From positions 2,516,001-2,580,000 of the forward strand of contig NZ_JAIZBG010000001.1 in NCBI RefSeq assembly GCF_022267325.1: 64,000 nucleotides of DNA, read 5' to 3'. A program made the translations under genes and the position numbers. The DNA is from Leptospira sanjuanensis. GTDB lineage: Bacteria > Spirochaetota > Leptospiria > Leptospirales > Leptospiraceae. How positions within the stretch are numbered: the stretch's first letter is position 1; each line of letters starts with the position of its first letter. Below, one piece after another: positions 30,403 through 40,317 of the stretch. Under the pieces are notes generated by a model that worked only from the letters and a program-made list of their open reading frames with translations, had not been told where the DNA came from and ran no database searches.

Positions 30403-31590
30403 TTACTTGGTGGCGATTCCTAAGATGGCCGGTCCCGGTGTTCCGCCAGACGCCTGTGATACGACTGTCCACGCGGAAGGAAGGCCGGTCGTCGAATACG
30501 CGAAGGCGGTCGGAGTGCTTCCGCTGACGCGCGCGCCCGCTACGTAAAGATCCAAGGCCGTATTGTAAGCCATGGATGTCCAATCCAGACCGGAACAATT
30601 CGTCATGGTGGGTGCGGGCGCCGCAATCCCCGGATGCCAAACGTTTAAACCGAATTGGTAATAATCGATCTTACATTGGTTCCCTAAAATGACGATCTTG
30701 TCCTTTCCTTCCGCGGCGGTATTGATATGACTCGTCACGCCCGTGTTCGAAGAACTCGCCGAACTTACGGTCGTAATCGAATTTCCGATCTTCACCACAC
30801 CCATCGTCGGAGACGTGTAGTTATCGTCGCCGTATACGAGAACCTTACCCGATTTCAAAGCTAACACACCGTAGCTGAAGGAAGTCATCGAGACGGAAAC
30901 GGAAGATTGACCCAAGCCTGGAAGCGCAACGGTGATCACTTCGCTGTTCACGTTATGCACACCGCTGAAATACACTTCGGAAGTAACGGAGTTATAGGAA
31001 GAAGAATAGAGATAGTCCGAACCGATGTAACTGGCGCCGTCCGTCAAAGAAAGATACTGCCACGAAGAACCGTCGCTCGATACCTGACCGAAAAATCCCA
31101 CGCCCGTAGTGGAACCGTTATGCGGACCTCCCGCAAAGAAACGGGTTCCCGCATAGACGATCGTGTACAACGGATGCAGAGCCGAAGTTCCATTCGGCGG
31201 GCTGGGATTCGGATCGCAGGAAGAAGCGGTCCAAGTTTCCGCGTCCTTGCTCGACCAAATTCCGCAACCGCCGTTCGCGTTCAAAGCGCCTACGGCCACC
31301 CAAGTCCCGTTACCGTAGGCGATCGCGGAAATAGAACCGTCCGTACAACCGGAGAATTTCGTATTGCTGTATGTCCAAGTCTTACCGTCCGAACTTTTCC
31401 AAAAGGAACATTTCTCACCAACGGCAACGAAGTTGGTCGTGCCGGAACCCGTATTCGGAACGGCGTTGATGCTCCAGGAAATTTGCGCTAAAAGCGCCAA
31501 AGGATTCGAAGAATCAAGACTGAATTTATCGGCCTGTGCACAGGCGGAAACCAGGAGAACAGAAATCAGAATGGAAATAACTTTTTTCAT
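30403..31590 (-). CDS. Putative lipoprotein with BNR/Asp-box repeats (paralogue)
   Basis: 395 residues, same plan as the gene at 29061: lipobox 'LVSAC', the shared start 'AQADKFSLDSSNPLALLAQISWS', Asp boxes ('SSDGKTW', 'SSKDAETW', 'SSDGSSW') and the shared blocks 'AYGNGTWVAVG', 'AAEGKDKIVILGNQCKIDYYQFG' and 'AYSTTGLPSAW' (the last also at the end of the other copy). The two have diverged in the middle and in the C-terminus. Likely surface or periplasmic; function unknown. Upstream lies the 37-bp tandem array. Confidence 0.75.
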   Translation of the reverse strand: MKKVISILISVLLVSACAQADKFSLDSSNPLALLAQISWSINAVPNTGSGTTNFVAVGEKCSFWKSSDGKTWTYSNTKFSGCTDGSISAIAYGNGTWVAVGALNANGGCGIWSSKDAETWTASSCDPNPSPPNGTSALHPLYTIVYAGTRFFAGGPHNGSTTGVGFFGQVSSDGSSWQYLSLTDGASYIGSDYLYSSSYNSVTSEVYFSGVHNVNSEVITVALPGLGQSSVSVSMTSFSYGVLALKSGKVLVYGDDNYTSPTMGVVKIGNSITTVSSASSSNTGVTSHINTAAEGKDKIVILGNQCKIDYYQFGLNVWHPGIAAPAPTMTNCSGLDWTSMAYNTALDLYVAGARVSGSTPTAFAYSTTGLPSAWTVVSQASGGTPGPAILGIATK

Positions 31591-32101
31591 GATCGCCTCA
31601 TTAGATTAACCCTTATTTCCGATTATTTTTTCAAAAAAAATTATAAACCGAAAAATGCCGACAATTTTCAAAGAATCATACGGCTTGTCCCGAAACTTAT
31701 TTCTACTTGGATAGAAAAACAAGCTACAGCTTCATTCCTGACGCTGCGATCCATAGAGAGCAGTGTCGCTGAGTTTCCCGCTGCGATCCATAGAGAGCAG
31801 TGTCGCTGAGTTTCCCGCTGCGACCCATAGAGAGCAGTGTCGCTGAGTTTCCCGCTGCGACCCATAGAGAGCAGTGTCGCTGAGTTTCCCGCTGCGACCC
31901 ATAGAGAGCAGTGTCGCTGAGTTTCCCGCTGCGACCCATAGAGAGCAGTGTCGCTGAGTTTTCTTTGGGACAGGTTCTTATAGGAATTCTAACGTAAAGA
32001 AACGGAAATTACAAACCCCAAAATCCGGATTTTCCGGAACAATCCAACTTTACAATCGAGAATAAAAAAATAGAATGAAACCCTAACCCCGAGAAAAGGC
32101 C
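31591..32101. other. 511-bp spacer carrying a minisatellite
   Basis: Divergent spacer between the second BNR lipoprotein and the MarR gene. The only notable content is the 37-bp tandem array at 31743-31961; the short frames across it are not genes. Confidence 0.6.
31743..31961. repeat. 37-bp tandem repeat, six copies
   Basis: Copies start at 31743, 31780, 31817, 31854, 31891 and 31928 (the last truncated to 34 bases). Each begins GCTGCGAYCCATAGAGAGC and ends GTGTCGCTGAGTTTCCC; the first two have T and the rest C at the Y position. There are no unique spacers, so this is a minisatellite (VNTR-like), not CRISPR. On the minus strand a unit reads GGGAAACTCAGCGACACTG... CTATGGGTCGCAGC. Confidence 0.9.
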
Positions 32102-32554
32102 ATGAAACCAAAATCGATATTCTCAGAATTACAGGCCGAAGAAAGCACGGGATTTCTTTTTTGGCAGATTACGAACCTTTGGCAAAAACGGATTCGGGAG
32201 AATCTTTTGGTTCTCGATCTGACGCACGTTCAATTCGTTCTGTTGGCGAGTTTGGCTTGGTTCGAGGAAACCGTCCAAAAAGCGACGCAAGTCCGCCTCG
32301 CCGAACACGCGAAAACGGACGTCATGATGACCTCCAAGGTCTTGCGCAGTCTCGAATCCAAAAAACTCCTTACGAGAAAACCCGATCCGGAGGATTCCAG
32401 AGCGAATTGTTTGTTACTCACGCCGGAAGGAAAAGAGCTGGTCGAAAAGGCCGTTCATATCGTTGAATCCACGGACAAGCTCTTCTTTTCCATTCTCAAA
32501 GACGAAAAAAACTTCAGAAGTTCCCTTTTGGATCTAAGACAGCAGAATGCCTGA
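32102..32554 (+). CDS. MarR-family transcriptional regulator
   Basis: 150 residues, all-helical winged HTH: 'THVQFVLLASLAWFEE' then recognition helix region 'VRLAEHAKTDVMMTSKVLRSLESKKLLTRKPDPEDSRANCLLLTPEGKELVEKAV', with the MarR signature D-x-R. Ligand unknown. The 3' end overlaps the pseudouridine synthase start by 8 bases, so the two are one transcript. The tandem array lies 140 bases upstream. Confidence 0.88.
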   Translation: MKPKSIFSELQAEESTGFLFWQITNLWQKRIRENLLVLDLTHVQFVLLASLAWFEETVQKATQVRLAEHAKTDVMMTSKVLRSLESKKLLTRKPDPEDSRANCLLLTPEGKELVEKAVHIVESTDKLFFSILKDEKNFRSSLLDLRQQNA

Positions 32555-33311
32555 AAAACATTCGAATATTAGAATATTCTACGAAACCGAATCTTTTCTT
32601 TTTGCCGAAAAACCGCCGGGCATACCGGTTCATGCGACCAAAGATTCCAAACGGGAGAATTTTGCGGACCGTCTCCAAAAACAACTCTCGTTCGAATATT
32701 TGAGAACCGTAAACCGATTGGATCTGGACACAAGCGGTCTCGTTTTCTTCTGCAAAGATCCTGAGAAAAATCCGGAAGCAGATCGCATATTAAAGACTTC
32801 GGAAAAAATTTATCTCTGTGTCGCGGTTGGAATCGTGGAAGAGGAACGTTTCACAGAAACCTGTTATCTGAAAGACGGAAATAAAAAAGTCAGAAAAGTT
32901 TTTTCCGGAGGAGACAAAGCGATCACCGAATTCTTCGTTTTAAAAAGGGAAAGAAATGAAAATTATACCGTTCTACTCGCGAAACTTCATACCGGACGAA
33001 GGCACCAGATCCGATTTCATCTGAGTGAAAAAGGATTCCCGATCCTCGGCGATCATGTTTATGGAAAATCGGAAACCGATGCCTCTCGCGTGGAAAAGAC
33101 TTCGAACAATCGGAGCCGAACTCCCATCACAAAACAGAAACGGCAAAGGCCGATCGCTAAACGTTCTCTCTTACACGCGATGGCAGTTTCGTTCGAAACC
33201 GCGGAAGGAACTAAGGAAAGAATTTTTTGTCCTCCTCCTCGCGACTTTCAAAACTTCTTGGACGATGTCGAATTGGATGATTCGATTTTTTCGAAATTCC
33301 TCCTAAAATAG
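32547..33311 (+). CDS. RluA-family pseudouridine synthase
   Basis: 254 residues, converts uridine to pseudouridine in RNA. Catalytic motif 'NRLDLDTSGLVFF' (Asp near residue 60), 'KIYLCVAVG', and the closing motif 'AKLHTGRRHQIRFHLSEKGFPILGDHVYG'. The first position of the usual HRLD motif is Asn here. No S4 domain, so it belongs to the short RluA/TruC-like group; the target RNA cannot be assigned. Translationally coupled to marR. Confidence 0.82.
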   Translation: MPEKHSNIRIFYETESFLFAEKPPGIPVHATKDSKRENFADRLQKQLSFEYLRTVNRLDLDTSGLVFFCKDPEKNPEADRILKTSEKIYLCVAVGIVEEERFTETCYLKDGNKKVRKVFSGGDKAITEFFVLKRERNENYTVLLAKLHTGRRHQIRFHLSEKGFPILGDHVYGKSETDASRVEKTSNNRSRTPITKQKRQRPIAKRSLLHAMAVSFETAEGTKERIFCPPPRDFQNFLDDVELDDSIFSKFLLK

Positions 33312-33363
33312 AAAGACAAGGATCGGCACTTAAGAGACGGTTTCTCTCCAACGGGAGAACTCC

Positions 33364-34212
33364 ATGTCAAAAAAGAACGCACTTATCATCGGAACCAGCG
33401 GTGTTGCGGGGCAAAGCGCGGTCGCGGCCATTCGCGAATTCGCAAACAAGCAAAACGAAGAATGGAATGTGATTGCGACGACGAGTAAGAATTCTCCCTT
33501 GACCGAAGCCGATTTAACGATCACGGAAATCGATTTGGACGCGGAAGATCATTCTCTTCCTCGTTTGTACGAAGGACTTTCAAAGAGCGGAATTCATACG
33601 ATCGATCTTTTTATTTATACACCGGCAAGAGGCAATTTAGGTTATCCGGTTTCCGAAACCCCCGAAAACGACGTCAAGGACGCTTTGAAATTCTGTATGG
33701 ACCCGATGCTTGCGGTCGAAGCAAAACTCAAACCGACTCTCAGTGTCGGATATTCCGCGTATTATTATAGACCGCACCTACAACCGTTTTACGGATCGCT
33801 CGCGTTCGTAAAAAAGAAAATGGAGGAATGGGCGCTGCAAGATCCGGCTCGACGCAAAATCATCCGTGCGGGTTCTTTTTTCAGTCAGAGCGTTCGCGGT
33901 ATCACGATCATTCTTCAAAGAATGGGAAAAAAATCGCAGGATCCGGATTTGCTGAAGCTTTTGAAACTTCAAAAAGAATCGGGAAAAAGTTTTCCCGATT
34001 TCTTTTTGGAATATGTTGCCAAGCAGGAAGAAGCTTCTTTCGGTTCGAAATTTCCGAACATTCCGTTTCGACTAACGTCACAAGACGATTTAAAAAATGC
34101 GTTAATCCGAATTTTGGAAGGAGAATCGGCTCCGATCGTTTCTCTTGTGGGCGCTTGGATATGGACCGAAAGGTCCCTTCCGGAAATGCCTGAATATTTG
34201 AAGAAGTTTTAA
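33364..34212 (+). CDS. Rossmann-fold (SDR-like) oxidoreductase
   Basis: 282 residues. N-terminal nucleotide-binding pattern 'ALIIGTSGVAGQSAVAAI' (Gly-x-Ser-Gly-x-x-Gly), later 'DLFIYTPARGNLG', a Tyr/Lys region 'YYRPHLQPFYGSLAFVKKKMEEWALQDPARR' near 140-165, resembling the YxxxK of short-chain dehydrogenases. The substrate is unknown. 'MSKKNALIIGT' begins at the ATG, preceded by GGGAGAAC. Possibly in the same transcript as the pseudouridine synthase, 52 bases away. Confidence 0.65.
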   Translation: MSKKNALIIGTSGVAGQSAVAAIREFANKQNEEWNVIATTSKNSPLTEADLTITEIDLDAEDHSLPRLYEGLSKSGIHTIDLFIYTPARGNLGYPVSETPENDVKDALKFCMDPMLAVEAKLKPTLSVGYSAYYYRPHLQPFYGSLAFVKKKMEEWALQDPARRKIIRAGSFFSQSVRGITIILQRMGKKSQDPDLLKLLKLQKESGKSFPDFFLEYVAKQEEASFGSKFPNIPFRLTSQDDLKNALIRILEGESAPIVSLVGAWIWTERSLPEMPEYLKKF

Positions 34213-34298
34213 ATTCGGTTGCTAAAAAAATTAAATCGAAGAGACCATTAAAAAGATCGGCACCTAAAGTTCTAAATTAAAAAATCGATATCCTCCTT

Positions 34299-35321
34299 AT
34301 GAAGCTACTTTCACATTACGTTCCTTGTTTGTTCGTCTTTGCATATTTTGCCGTCGTCCCGGTTTCGGCTCAGGAAGATCCGAGCAATCCCTCTTTAAGT
34401 CGGGAGGAAAGGGATCGGATCATCGCAAAACAAGAAGACCGTTGGGAAATTGCCGGATCTTCACAAAACGTAAACGCAAGCACGTTCGGTTTTTCGATTT
34501 TAAAACCGTTCATCGAGTCGTTTCTTCCGTATCAGGAAACGGTTTTAGATACGGGAAATCTAAGACTTAAAATTCCTGCGAATTCCTTTTCCGATTCGAA
34601 ACGCATCGAAGCAAGGATCACCGTTCTGAACAATCACGCCGATTTTCTTTTCGCGGGAGTTCCCACACAAATCGGGGCGAATCTTCTTTTGGAATCTACG
34701 GGAATGTTTTATCTCGCCTTCTACAATGAGGAAGGAAAACGAACCGAACCCAGAAAGCAGTTGTCTGTGGAACTCCAAGCCTTGACCGATCCGTCCGGCT
34801 CCAACGTATATCGTTTTTCAAACGGAACCTGGGATTTAGTTTCAAGCGAGACCAAAGCGACAACCCGCCAAGCGGTTGAAACGATGGAAGGATTTCCCTT
34901 CCAGTTTTATTCCAAGATTCAATCGACCGGTTGGTGGAATTTCGATAAACCGAAACCCGAGTTCACTTGTCTGGAAGGAAAGGTCGATGTTAAGAACAAT
35001 CGTAACTTTTCGGTTCAGGCGATCGGACTTGATTATTACGGAATGAGTTATGCAAACGTCGAAGCGAATGGAACGTTTAGAATCAACGTTTTGAAAGATA
35101 AAAAAGTAAAAATTCTGGTCGTGAACTTTTACGGCGGCAAGACAGGCCCGAAACAAATCGGTTTTTTACCGCCGATACAAACCCAAAATAAAACCGCGTT
35201 TTCCTCCAAACCTTCCGACGTTTGTCAAAAGATTCCGAGTATTTCTCCGTTTACGATCACCGAAGCAGTCTTCAACGACCGATCTTCGTTTTTGAAAGCG
35301 ATCGATATGCCGGATTTATAA
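34299..35321 (+). CDS. Exported hypothetical protein
   Basis: 340 residues, not recognised. Signal peptide (residues 1-24, cleaved after 'VSAQ'), then a charged linker and a domain with beta strands: 'TGNLRLKIPANSFSDSKRIEARITVLNNHADFLFAGVP' has the look of a ZU5 or similar autoproteolytic/adhesion module, and 'FTCLEGKVDVKNNRNFSVQAIGLDYYGMSYANVEANGTFRINV' resembles a carboxypeptidase regulatory-like (CarboxypepD_reg) fold. This is a conserved-looking envelope protein; the module names are tentative. CTCCTTATG precedes the ORF. Confidence 0.65.
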   Translation: MKLLSHYVPCLFVFAYFAVVPVSAQEDPSNPSLSREERDRIIAKQEDRWEIAGSSQNVNASTFGFSILKPFIESFLPYQETVLDTGNLRLKIPANSFSDSKRIEARITVLNNHADFLFAGVPTQIGANLLLESTGMFYLAFYNEEGKRTEPRKQLSVELQALTDPSGSNVYRFSNGTWDLVSSETKATTRQAVETMEGFPFQFYSKIQSTGWWNFDKPKPEFTCLEGKVDVKNNRNFSVQAIGLDYYGMSYANVEANGTFRINVLKDKKVKILVVNFYGGKTGPKQIGFLPPIQTQNKTAFSSKPSDVCQKIPSISPFTITEAVFNDRSSFLKAIDMPDL

Positions 35322-35497
35322 TGTTCATTCATTGGGACACTCCAGTGAACTTTTGCCTTTTGCGCGCCTGTCTATTGTTTACGAAAGACGCCTTTGGGTA
35401 ACCGCTGAGAATTGAAACTTTATTTATTTCTGCAAATTCAAATGCTCGAAAAACCGGAATCCAGTGCCTCAATTCATTTTGTTTTCGAATTCTCAGC

Positions 35498-35542
35498 TAT
35501 TATTTTGTGATTTTTTTATTGAATAAAAATCACAAAATAATA
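35498..35542. repeat. 18-bp perfect inverted repeat
   Basis: TATTATTTTGTGATTTTT (35498-35515) and its exact reverse complement (35525-35542) flank a 9-base loop. All A/T except two G:C pairs per arm. It sits about 80 bases upstream of the He_PIG lipoprotein ATG and about 180 bases after the previous gene. It could be an operator, an mRNA stem or the scar of an insertion; a terminator is possible but lacks a GC core. Confidence 0.7.
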
Positions 35543-35620
35543 TTATGAATAAAATAACCTTTTTGTTACATGATATTTTCAATTCGGTTATTTGGAATAC
35601 AAAAAAGGAATCCAGTTTCC

Positions 35621-36817
35621 ATGAATTTCAGAGATATGCGCAAAAAACAAAATTTTTCAACCGATTTTACGAGAAAAACCAGACTCAAAATCACCTACTT
35701 TCTTTTCATCGTCCTCCTTACCTTAAATCCGAGTTGTAAACACGGTGGCGGTTCCAATCAGGAAATGAATGATTTACTTTTGCTTTTAGGAGCGCAGGGA
35801 CAATCAACACCAAGTCCCATTACCTTTAGCCTGCTCAAATCGGGTAATCCGTCAATCAATAGCGCCTATGGAATTTATGAGGAGACGATAGATATTCGAG
35901 CGATGGCAACTGGAACGGCGAAAACAATCTCGACAACAGGTCAATTTCAATTTTCTATTTCTCCTAATCTACCTTCAGGGTTGACAACAAGTAGTATCTA
36001 TAAGAATGGAAACGGATTCCAAATCCTTGGTATTCCGACCGCAGTCACTTCACCTAAAATCTATACGGTTACAGCTACCTACTCAGGAGATCCGTCGTAT
36101 AAAGTTTCAGGAACATTTTCTATGTCTACAGTAGTCAATGCCCCTTCGTTATCCTATCCTTGTTCTTTTTCCTCTCCTTGTAATTTTGCAGTCAACGTCC
36201 CGATCTCAACGCTGGCTCCATACTACCAAGGAAGTTCACAGATTGAAACACAGATCAACGAATGGACCGCCCCGTCTCTACCGGCTGGTTTGTCAATCAG
36301 CCCGGTCACCGGTAATATATCGGGAACGCCGACTACCCTCTCTTCTATTACGTCTTATGCGGTCACAGGTAAAAATGCAGGCGGCAATGCCCAAGCAAAC
36401 TTAAATATCGGAATAAAAAGCCTAATTTTCGGATATTCAACACTATCTACAACGGAATATACGACCTTCGGATCTATCTCTTATCCGGTTAATTCTCCAG
36501 CACTTCAATCAGCAACGTCCACCGTGTTTTCTATCAACCCCGCTCTTCCAGCCGGTCTTTCATTAAACACGAGTAACGGAACTATTTCTGGAACCCCAAC
36601 TGCAACATCAATACCAACAACGTATACGATAACGGGAACAAATAGCTCAGGAAGTGTATCGACAATGATTAATATAGAAATAAAAAACGGGAATTACCTC
36701 TGCTACAATGGAGGAGCCGCAGCCGGATGTAGCATCTATCCTTACACGTGTAAAGCATCGTCACAATGTTACAACTCATTATCCTTTTGTAAGTCATCTT
36801 CCCCTTGCTTATATTAG
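35621..36817 (+). CDS. He_PIG (putative Ig) lipoprotein with Cys-rich tail
   Basis: 398 residues from ATG 35621 (AAGGA upstream); the open frame begins at 35570 but the preceding residues are not leader-like. A basic n-region and hydrophobic core end in lipobox 'LNPSC'. Three He_PIG-type units follow, marked by 'LPSGLTTSSI', 'LPAGLSISPVTGNISGTP' and 'LPAGLSLNTSNGTISGTP', each closing in 'YTVTATYSG/YAVTGKNAGG/YTITGTNSSG'. The last 40 residues are Cys-rich ('CYNGG', 'CSIYPYTCK', 'CYNSLSFCKSSSPCLY', seven Cys). Strongly AT-rich. Likely a surface adhesin-type lipoprotein acquired from elsewhere; inference. Confidence 0.75.
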   Translation: MNFRDMRKKQNFSTDFTRKTRLKITYFLFIVLLTLNPSCKHGGGSNQEMNDLLLLLGAQGQSTPSPITFSLLKSGNPSINSAYGIYEETIDIRAMATGTAKTISTTGQFQFSISPNLPSGLTTSSIYKNGNGFQILGIPTAVTSPKIYTVTATYSGDPSYKVSGTFSMSTVVNAPSLSYPCSFSSPCNFAVNVPISTLAPYYQGSSQIETQINEWTAPSLPAGLSISPVTGNISGTPTTLSSITSYAVTGKNAGGNAQANLNIGIKSLIFGYSTLSTTEYTTFGSISYPVNSPALQSATSTVFSINPALPAGLSLNTSNGTISGTPTATSIPTTYTITGTNSSGSVSTMINIEIKNGNYLCYNGGAAAGCSIYPYTCKASSQCYNSLSFCKSSSPCLY

Positions 36818-36825
36818 AAAAAAAG

Positions 36826-36872
36826 AATCTATTTTCTCATAAACAATTGAAATTAATTTGGGAAAATAGATT
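36826..36872. terminator. Hairpin between convergent genes
   Basis: AATCTATTTTC (36826-36836) and GAAAATAGATT (36862-36872), 11-bp stem with a 25-base loop, flanked by A-tract and TTTCTTT. AT-rich and large-looped, so only a plausible terminator for the He_PIG gene or rsmI. Confidence 0.4.
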
Positions 36873-36901
36873 TCTTTACATTCCTTCTCAGAATCTGTAT
36901 T

Positions 36902-37708
36902 CTAATTTTTAGAGAACTTCGAAGATCGCTTTCGATATTTTTTTCGGGGTTTTGGCATTGATCGCTGATTATGCTCCTGCTTCGATCCCTGGCCTGCATT
37001 TGACTTCGACTGCCCCTTTCTCTGCGAAACGACGATCACCGGATTTCCTTTCGGAAGGTTATCCACGATTTTCAAAAGATCTCCGATCTTTCCGCGAAAC
37101 TGAAACTCGGACTCCAAAGTAAGGTCCAGACAAAGAAAGATCTGCCGATCCTCTCCCGTTTTTTTTAAGACGAAATCCAAATCGTGTAGCACCGCCTTAT
37201 AACGGTAAGGCGTTTCGTAAAATACGATCGTATGACCCGGTTTTAAATAACGGCTCAATTCGTTTTTACGATCGGCCGATTCTCTGGATAAAAAGCCGCA
37301 AAACGTAAACGGAGAAATCTTAAAACCGGAAATGCTCAAAGCCGCTCCGAAGGCGATCGGACCGGGCGAGCTCTTGACAGTTCCGCCTCTTCGCAAGACT
37401 TCCTGAACCAGTTCCCTTCCGGGATCTTCGATTCCCGGTGTTCCGGCATCCGATATCAAAACGCTGAGATTAGCGTCCATCACTTGATCGCCGAGCTCTT
37501 TGATTTGTTCCGGGGTTGTATGTTCGTTGCAAAGAAGAAATTCTTTTTGGACGTTGACGGATTTTAAAAGAGTGGAAGTCGTTCTGGATTCTTCGCCTAT
37601 GAGTATATCAGAATGTTCTAATAATTCTTTGCCGCGCTGCGTGAGGTCTCCCGGATTTCCGAGAGAAACCGATACTAAAATTAAGGTTCCTTTTTTCGAA
37701 GTTTCCAT
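36902..37708 (-). CDS. rsmI: 16S rRNA 2'-O-methyltransferase RsmI
   Basis: 268 residues; methylates the ribose of C1402 in 16S rRNA (with RsmH). Family motifs: '[28 protein letters not shown]', '[11 protein letters not shown]', '[15 protein letters not shown]', '[16 protein letters not shown]', '[10 protein letters not shown]'. The last 40 residues are a basic tail ('[16 protein letters not shown]'), longer than in E. coli, likely for RNA binding. ATG start. Confidence 0.9.
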   Translation of the reverse strand: METSKKGTLILVSVSLGNPGDLTQRGKELLEHSDILIGEESRTTSTLLKSVNVQKEFLLCNEHTTPEQIKELGDQVMDANLSVLISDAGTPGIEDPGRELVQEVLRRGGTVKSSPGPIAFGAALSISGFKISPFTFCGFLSRESADRKNELSRYLKPGHTIVFYETPYRYKAVLHDLDFVLKKTGEDRQIFLCLDLTLESEFQFRGKIGDLLKIVDNLPKGNPVIVVSQRKGQSKSNAGQGSKQEHNQRSMPKPRKKYRKRSSKFSKN

Positions 37709-37786
37709 GATTCAATGATCGATTTCGAATATTCCAAAAATTCCAACTTTTTTCAAGAAACGGATGTTCCGAGCCGATTTAAGACG

Positions 37787-38608
37787 TTACGATTCGACGA
37801 GAACGCCTTCCAAAACGTTCCAATCGGCGATCGCCTGAATCTTTGCCTCGGAAGGAGGAACAACACCCTTTCCGCGATCCAAAAAAATCCCCGCGCGCGC
37901 AGCGGAACGCAACAGCGGAAAATCGTTCACCGAATCCCCGAACGCAAGATCCATAAAGGCACCGGTTGCAACGCGCAAACGTTCCACTTTTCCGTTTCCA
38001 TACGTGAAGGGCTCCAGGATCGTAGAAGAATGAATTCCGTTCACAACCGCAAGATTCATTCCTAAAACTCGTTCCGAGGGAATATCGAACAGATGAGAAA
38101 CGGATTGAATGATCTCCTGAGGCGAAGCGGTCACGATCCAAACCTCCCAACCCTTCTCGATGAGATGGGCGACGAGTTCCTTCATCGGTTCGTAAATTTT
38201 TACGGCCTGCGAACTCCGATCCATCGCGTGATCGTTCCAAACCCGCTTGGAAATTCTTTTTAGTTGTTGAGGAGAATGTCCCGAAAAGATCCAGGAACTC
38301 CAACGATAAGATGCCTCGAGTCCGGATTCGGATTGAATCGATTCGTACTCGTCTAACACGAGTTTACGAAACAAATCGGAATCTTGAAAACGCGAAGAAA
38401 GAATTTTGTCCAGATTCTCCCGTGGAAAAAAAGCGGAAAGATCGCCTTTGTAAGCGGGAACACCCTGTGAAAGAAAGAGTTCCATCACGGCTTCGCCGAA
38501 ATCGTTTCTTACAAGAGTATTATCGAAATCGAATGCGGCTTTCCCGGGTTGATTTCGGGAAAGAATTTCATAGATCTGCGGATTCCAAAAATCCCGCGTT
38601 AAAGACAC
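37787..38608 (-). CDS. HAD-superfamily phosphatase (SerB-like, HAD-IB)
   Basis: 273 residues. Motif I 'AFDFDNTLV' near residue 26, motif II 'WIVTASPQE' near 141, motif III Lys in 'GNGKVERL' and motif IV '[12 protein letters not shown]' near 205. This matches phosphoserine-phosphatase-like enzymes with a cap domain between I and II; the true substrate is unknown. The GTG start directly follows the TAA of the M23 gene (TAAGTG), so the two are cotranscribed and probably translationally coupled. Confidence 0.85.
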   Translation of the reverse strand: MSLTRDFWNPQIYEILSRNQPGKAAFDFDNTLVRNDFGEAVMELFLSQGVPAYKGDLSAFFPRENLDKILSSRFQDSDLFRKLVLDEYESIQSESGLEASYRWSSWIFSGHSPQQLKRISKRVWNDHAMDRSSQAVKIYEPMKELVAHLIEKGWEVWIVTASPQEIIQSVSHLFDIPSERVLGMNLAVVNGIHSSTILEPFTYGNGKVERLRVATGAFMDLAFGDSVNDFPLLRSAARAGIFLDRGKGVVPPSEAKIQAIADWNVLEGVLVES

Positions 38609-39397
<789 letters not shown>

Positions 39398-39884
39398 ATC
39401 GTTTATTCCAAAATATGTCGCCAACAAAACCTCGGAATCCCGAGACCTAAATTGAACGTCGGCAACGGAAAACAACTTCTGAAGTCAGTCTTCTCGTTTC
39501 AGGATTCCATTCAAGGATTTTTCAACGGAATTCCTAAAGGGAAAACAGACGATATTAAAGGAATTTGATTAGAATTCTTCTGTTTTTGAATTTTATTATT
39601 TGGTTTACGGAGATTTTTTCGTTTTTTACGATTTGAACTGTTTTTATTGAGAATAGATTCTTAGTAGGAGAAGTGGGAGTTCCCACAGTTTGGCAAGAAC
39701 GATAGAAGTTGGAAGCACGAGTGTAAGAGTTCCCACAGGTTTCGATCCAATTCCTGTTCGAAGGAGAAGATTGTATGAGTTCCTACATTTTTCCAAAAAC
39801 TTCGGAAGAATTCAGATTGAATCCGTGAAAAATTTTCACTCCTTCTTTTTGCAACGCAACATAAGCGAGTCGGTCGTTCTGTTT
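39398..39884. other. 487-bp spacer with repeat cluster
   Basis: Lies between the DCC gene end and the M23 start (both minus strand). AT-rich near 39580-39660 (the M23 promoter side) and containing the repeat cluster at 39672-39787. No gene. Confidence 0.5.
39672..39787. repeat. Cluster of TGTRGGAGTTCCYACA-type repeats, exact ~50-bp period
   Basis: Copies at 39672-39687 (AGTGGGAGTTCCCACA, perfect 6-bp arms), 39722-39737 (TGTAAGAGTTCCCACA) and 39772-39787 (TGTATGAGTTCCTACA), each starting exactly 50 bases after the last. The companion TTTTACGG box is not evident in this cluster. Confidence 0.8.
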
Positions 39885-40310
39885 TTAGTCTTCTAAGAAT
39901 CTGGATTTGAGTTTTGGATCAGGCATTCTGCACGCTTCCAAGCGGCCGAACCACCGATAACGATTTCTTGCGATCCAATCGTAAACCCAATCGCGCAAAA
40001 AAACGGGGGTCCACCGAAAGAACGGAAGCAATTTCCAAGGAAATGAAAGATGCGCGCAGATTTTCAAGACGGCCGTCGACTTTTGATGGAGAATTCCTTC
40101 TTCTAAAAACAAAACCGAACCGGGAGAATCGTCGAATTCTACCTTCTTTCCAAGAATTCTTTCCGCTGCGTTCGATTGAAGACTGGCAAAAAGAAGATTT
40201 TGTTTTCGATTGCGATCCAAGAAAAAAAGAACTGCCGCATTGCATAGGTTGCAAACACCGTCAAAGAAAACGATCGGAGATTTTTGCGGAGTAAAACCGG
40301 TTTCTTTCAT
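39885..40310 (-). CDS. DCC-family thiol-disulfide oxidoreductase-like protein (DUF393)
   Basis: 141 residues. '[23 protein letters not shown]' holds the DxxCxxC motif near residue 16, and '[15 protein letters not shown]' and '[11 protein letters not shown]' are typical of the DUF393/YuxK family. Thioredoxin-like, redox role probable. Last gene of a three-gene minus-strand set (GH31, hypothetical, DCC) with 7 bases between it and the previous one. Confidence 0.78.
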   Translation of the reverse strand: MKETGFTPQKSPIVFFDGVCNLCNAAVLFFLDRNRKQNLLFASLQSNAAERILGKKVEFDDSPGSVLFLEEGILHQKSTAVLKICAHLSFPWKLLPFFRWTPVFLRDWVYDWIARNRYRWFGRLEACRMPDPKLKSRFLED

Positions 40311-40317
40311 TCTTTCT

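Noticed and set aside
31668..31939. Short repetitive ORFs over the 37-bp array
   Set aside because: They only exist because the unit is open in those frames; no start signal or protein-like composition.
34660..34680. GGGAGTTCCCACACA inside the exported protein gene
   Set aside because: Matches the repeat core but lies in a conserved-looking coding frame; treated as chance.
35621..36817. Lig-type (BIG2) adhesin
   Set aside because: The repeats carry the LPAGLS...GTISGTP pattern of He_PIG, not BIG2.
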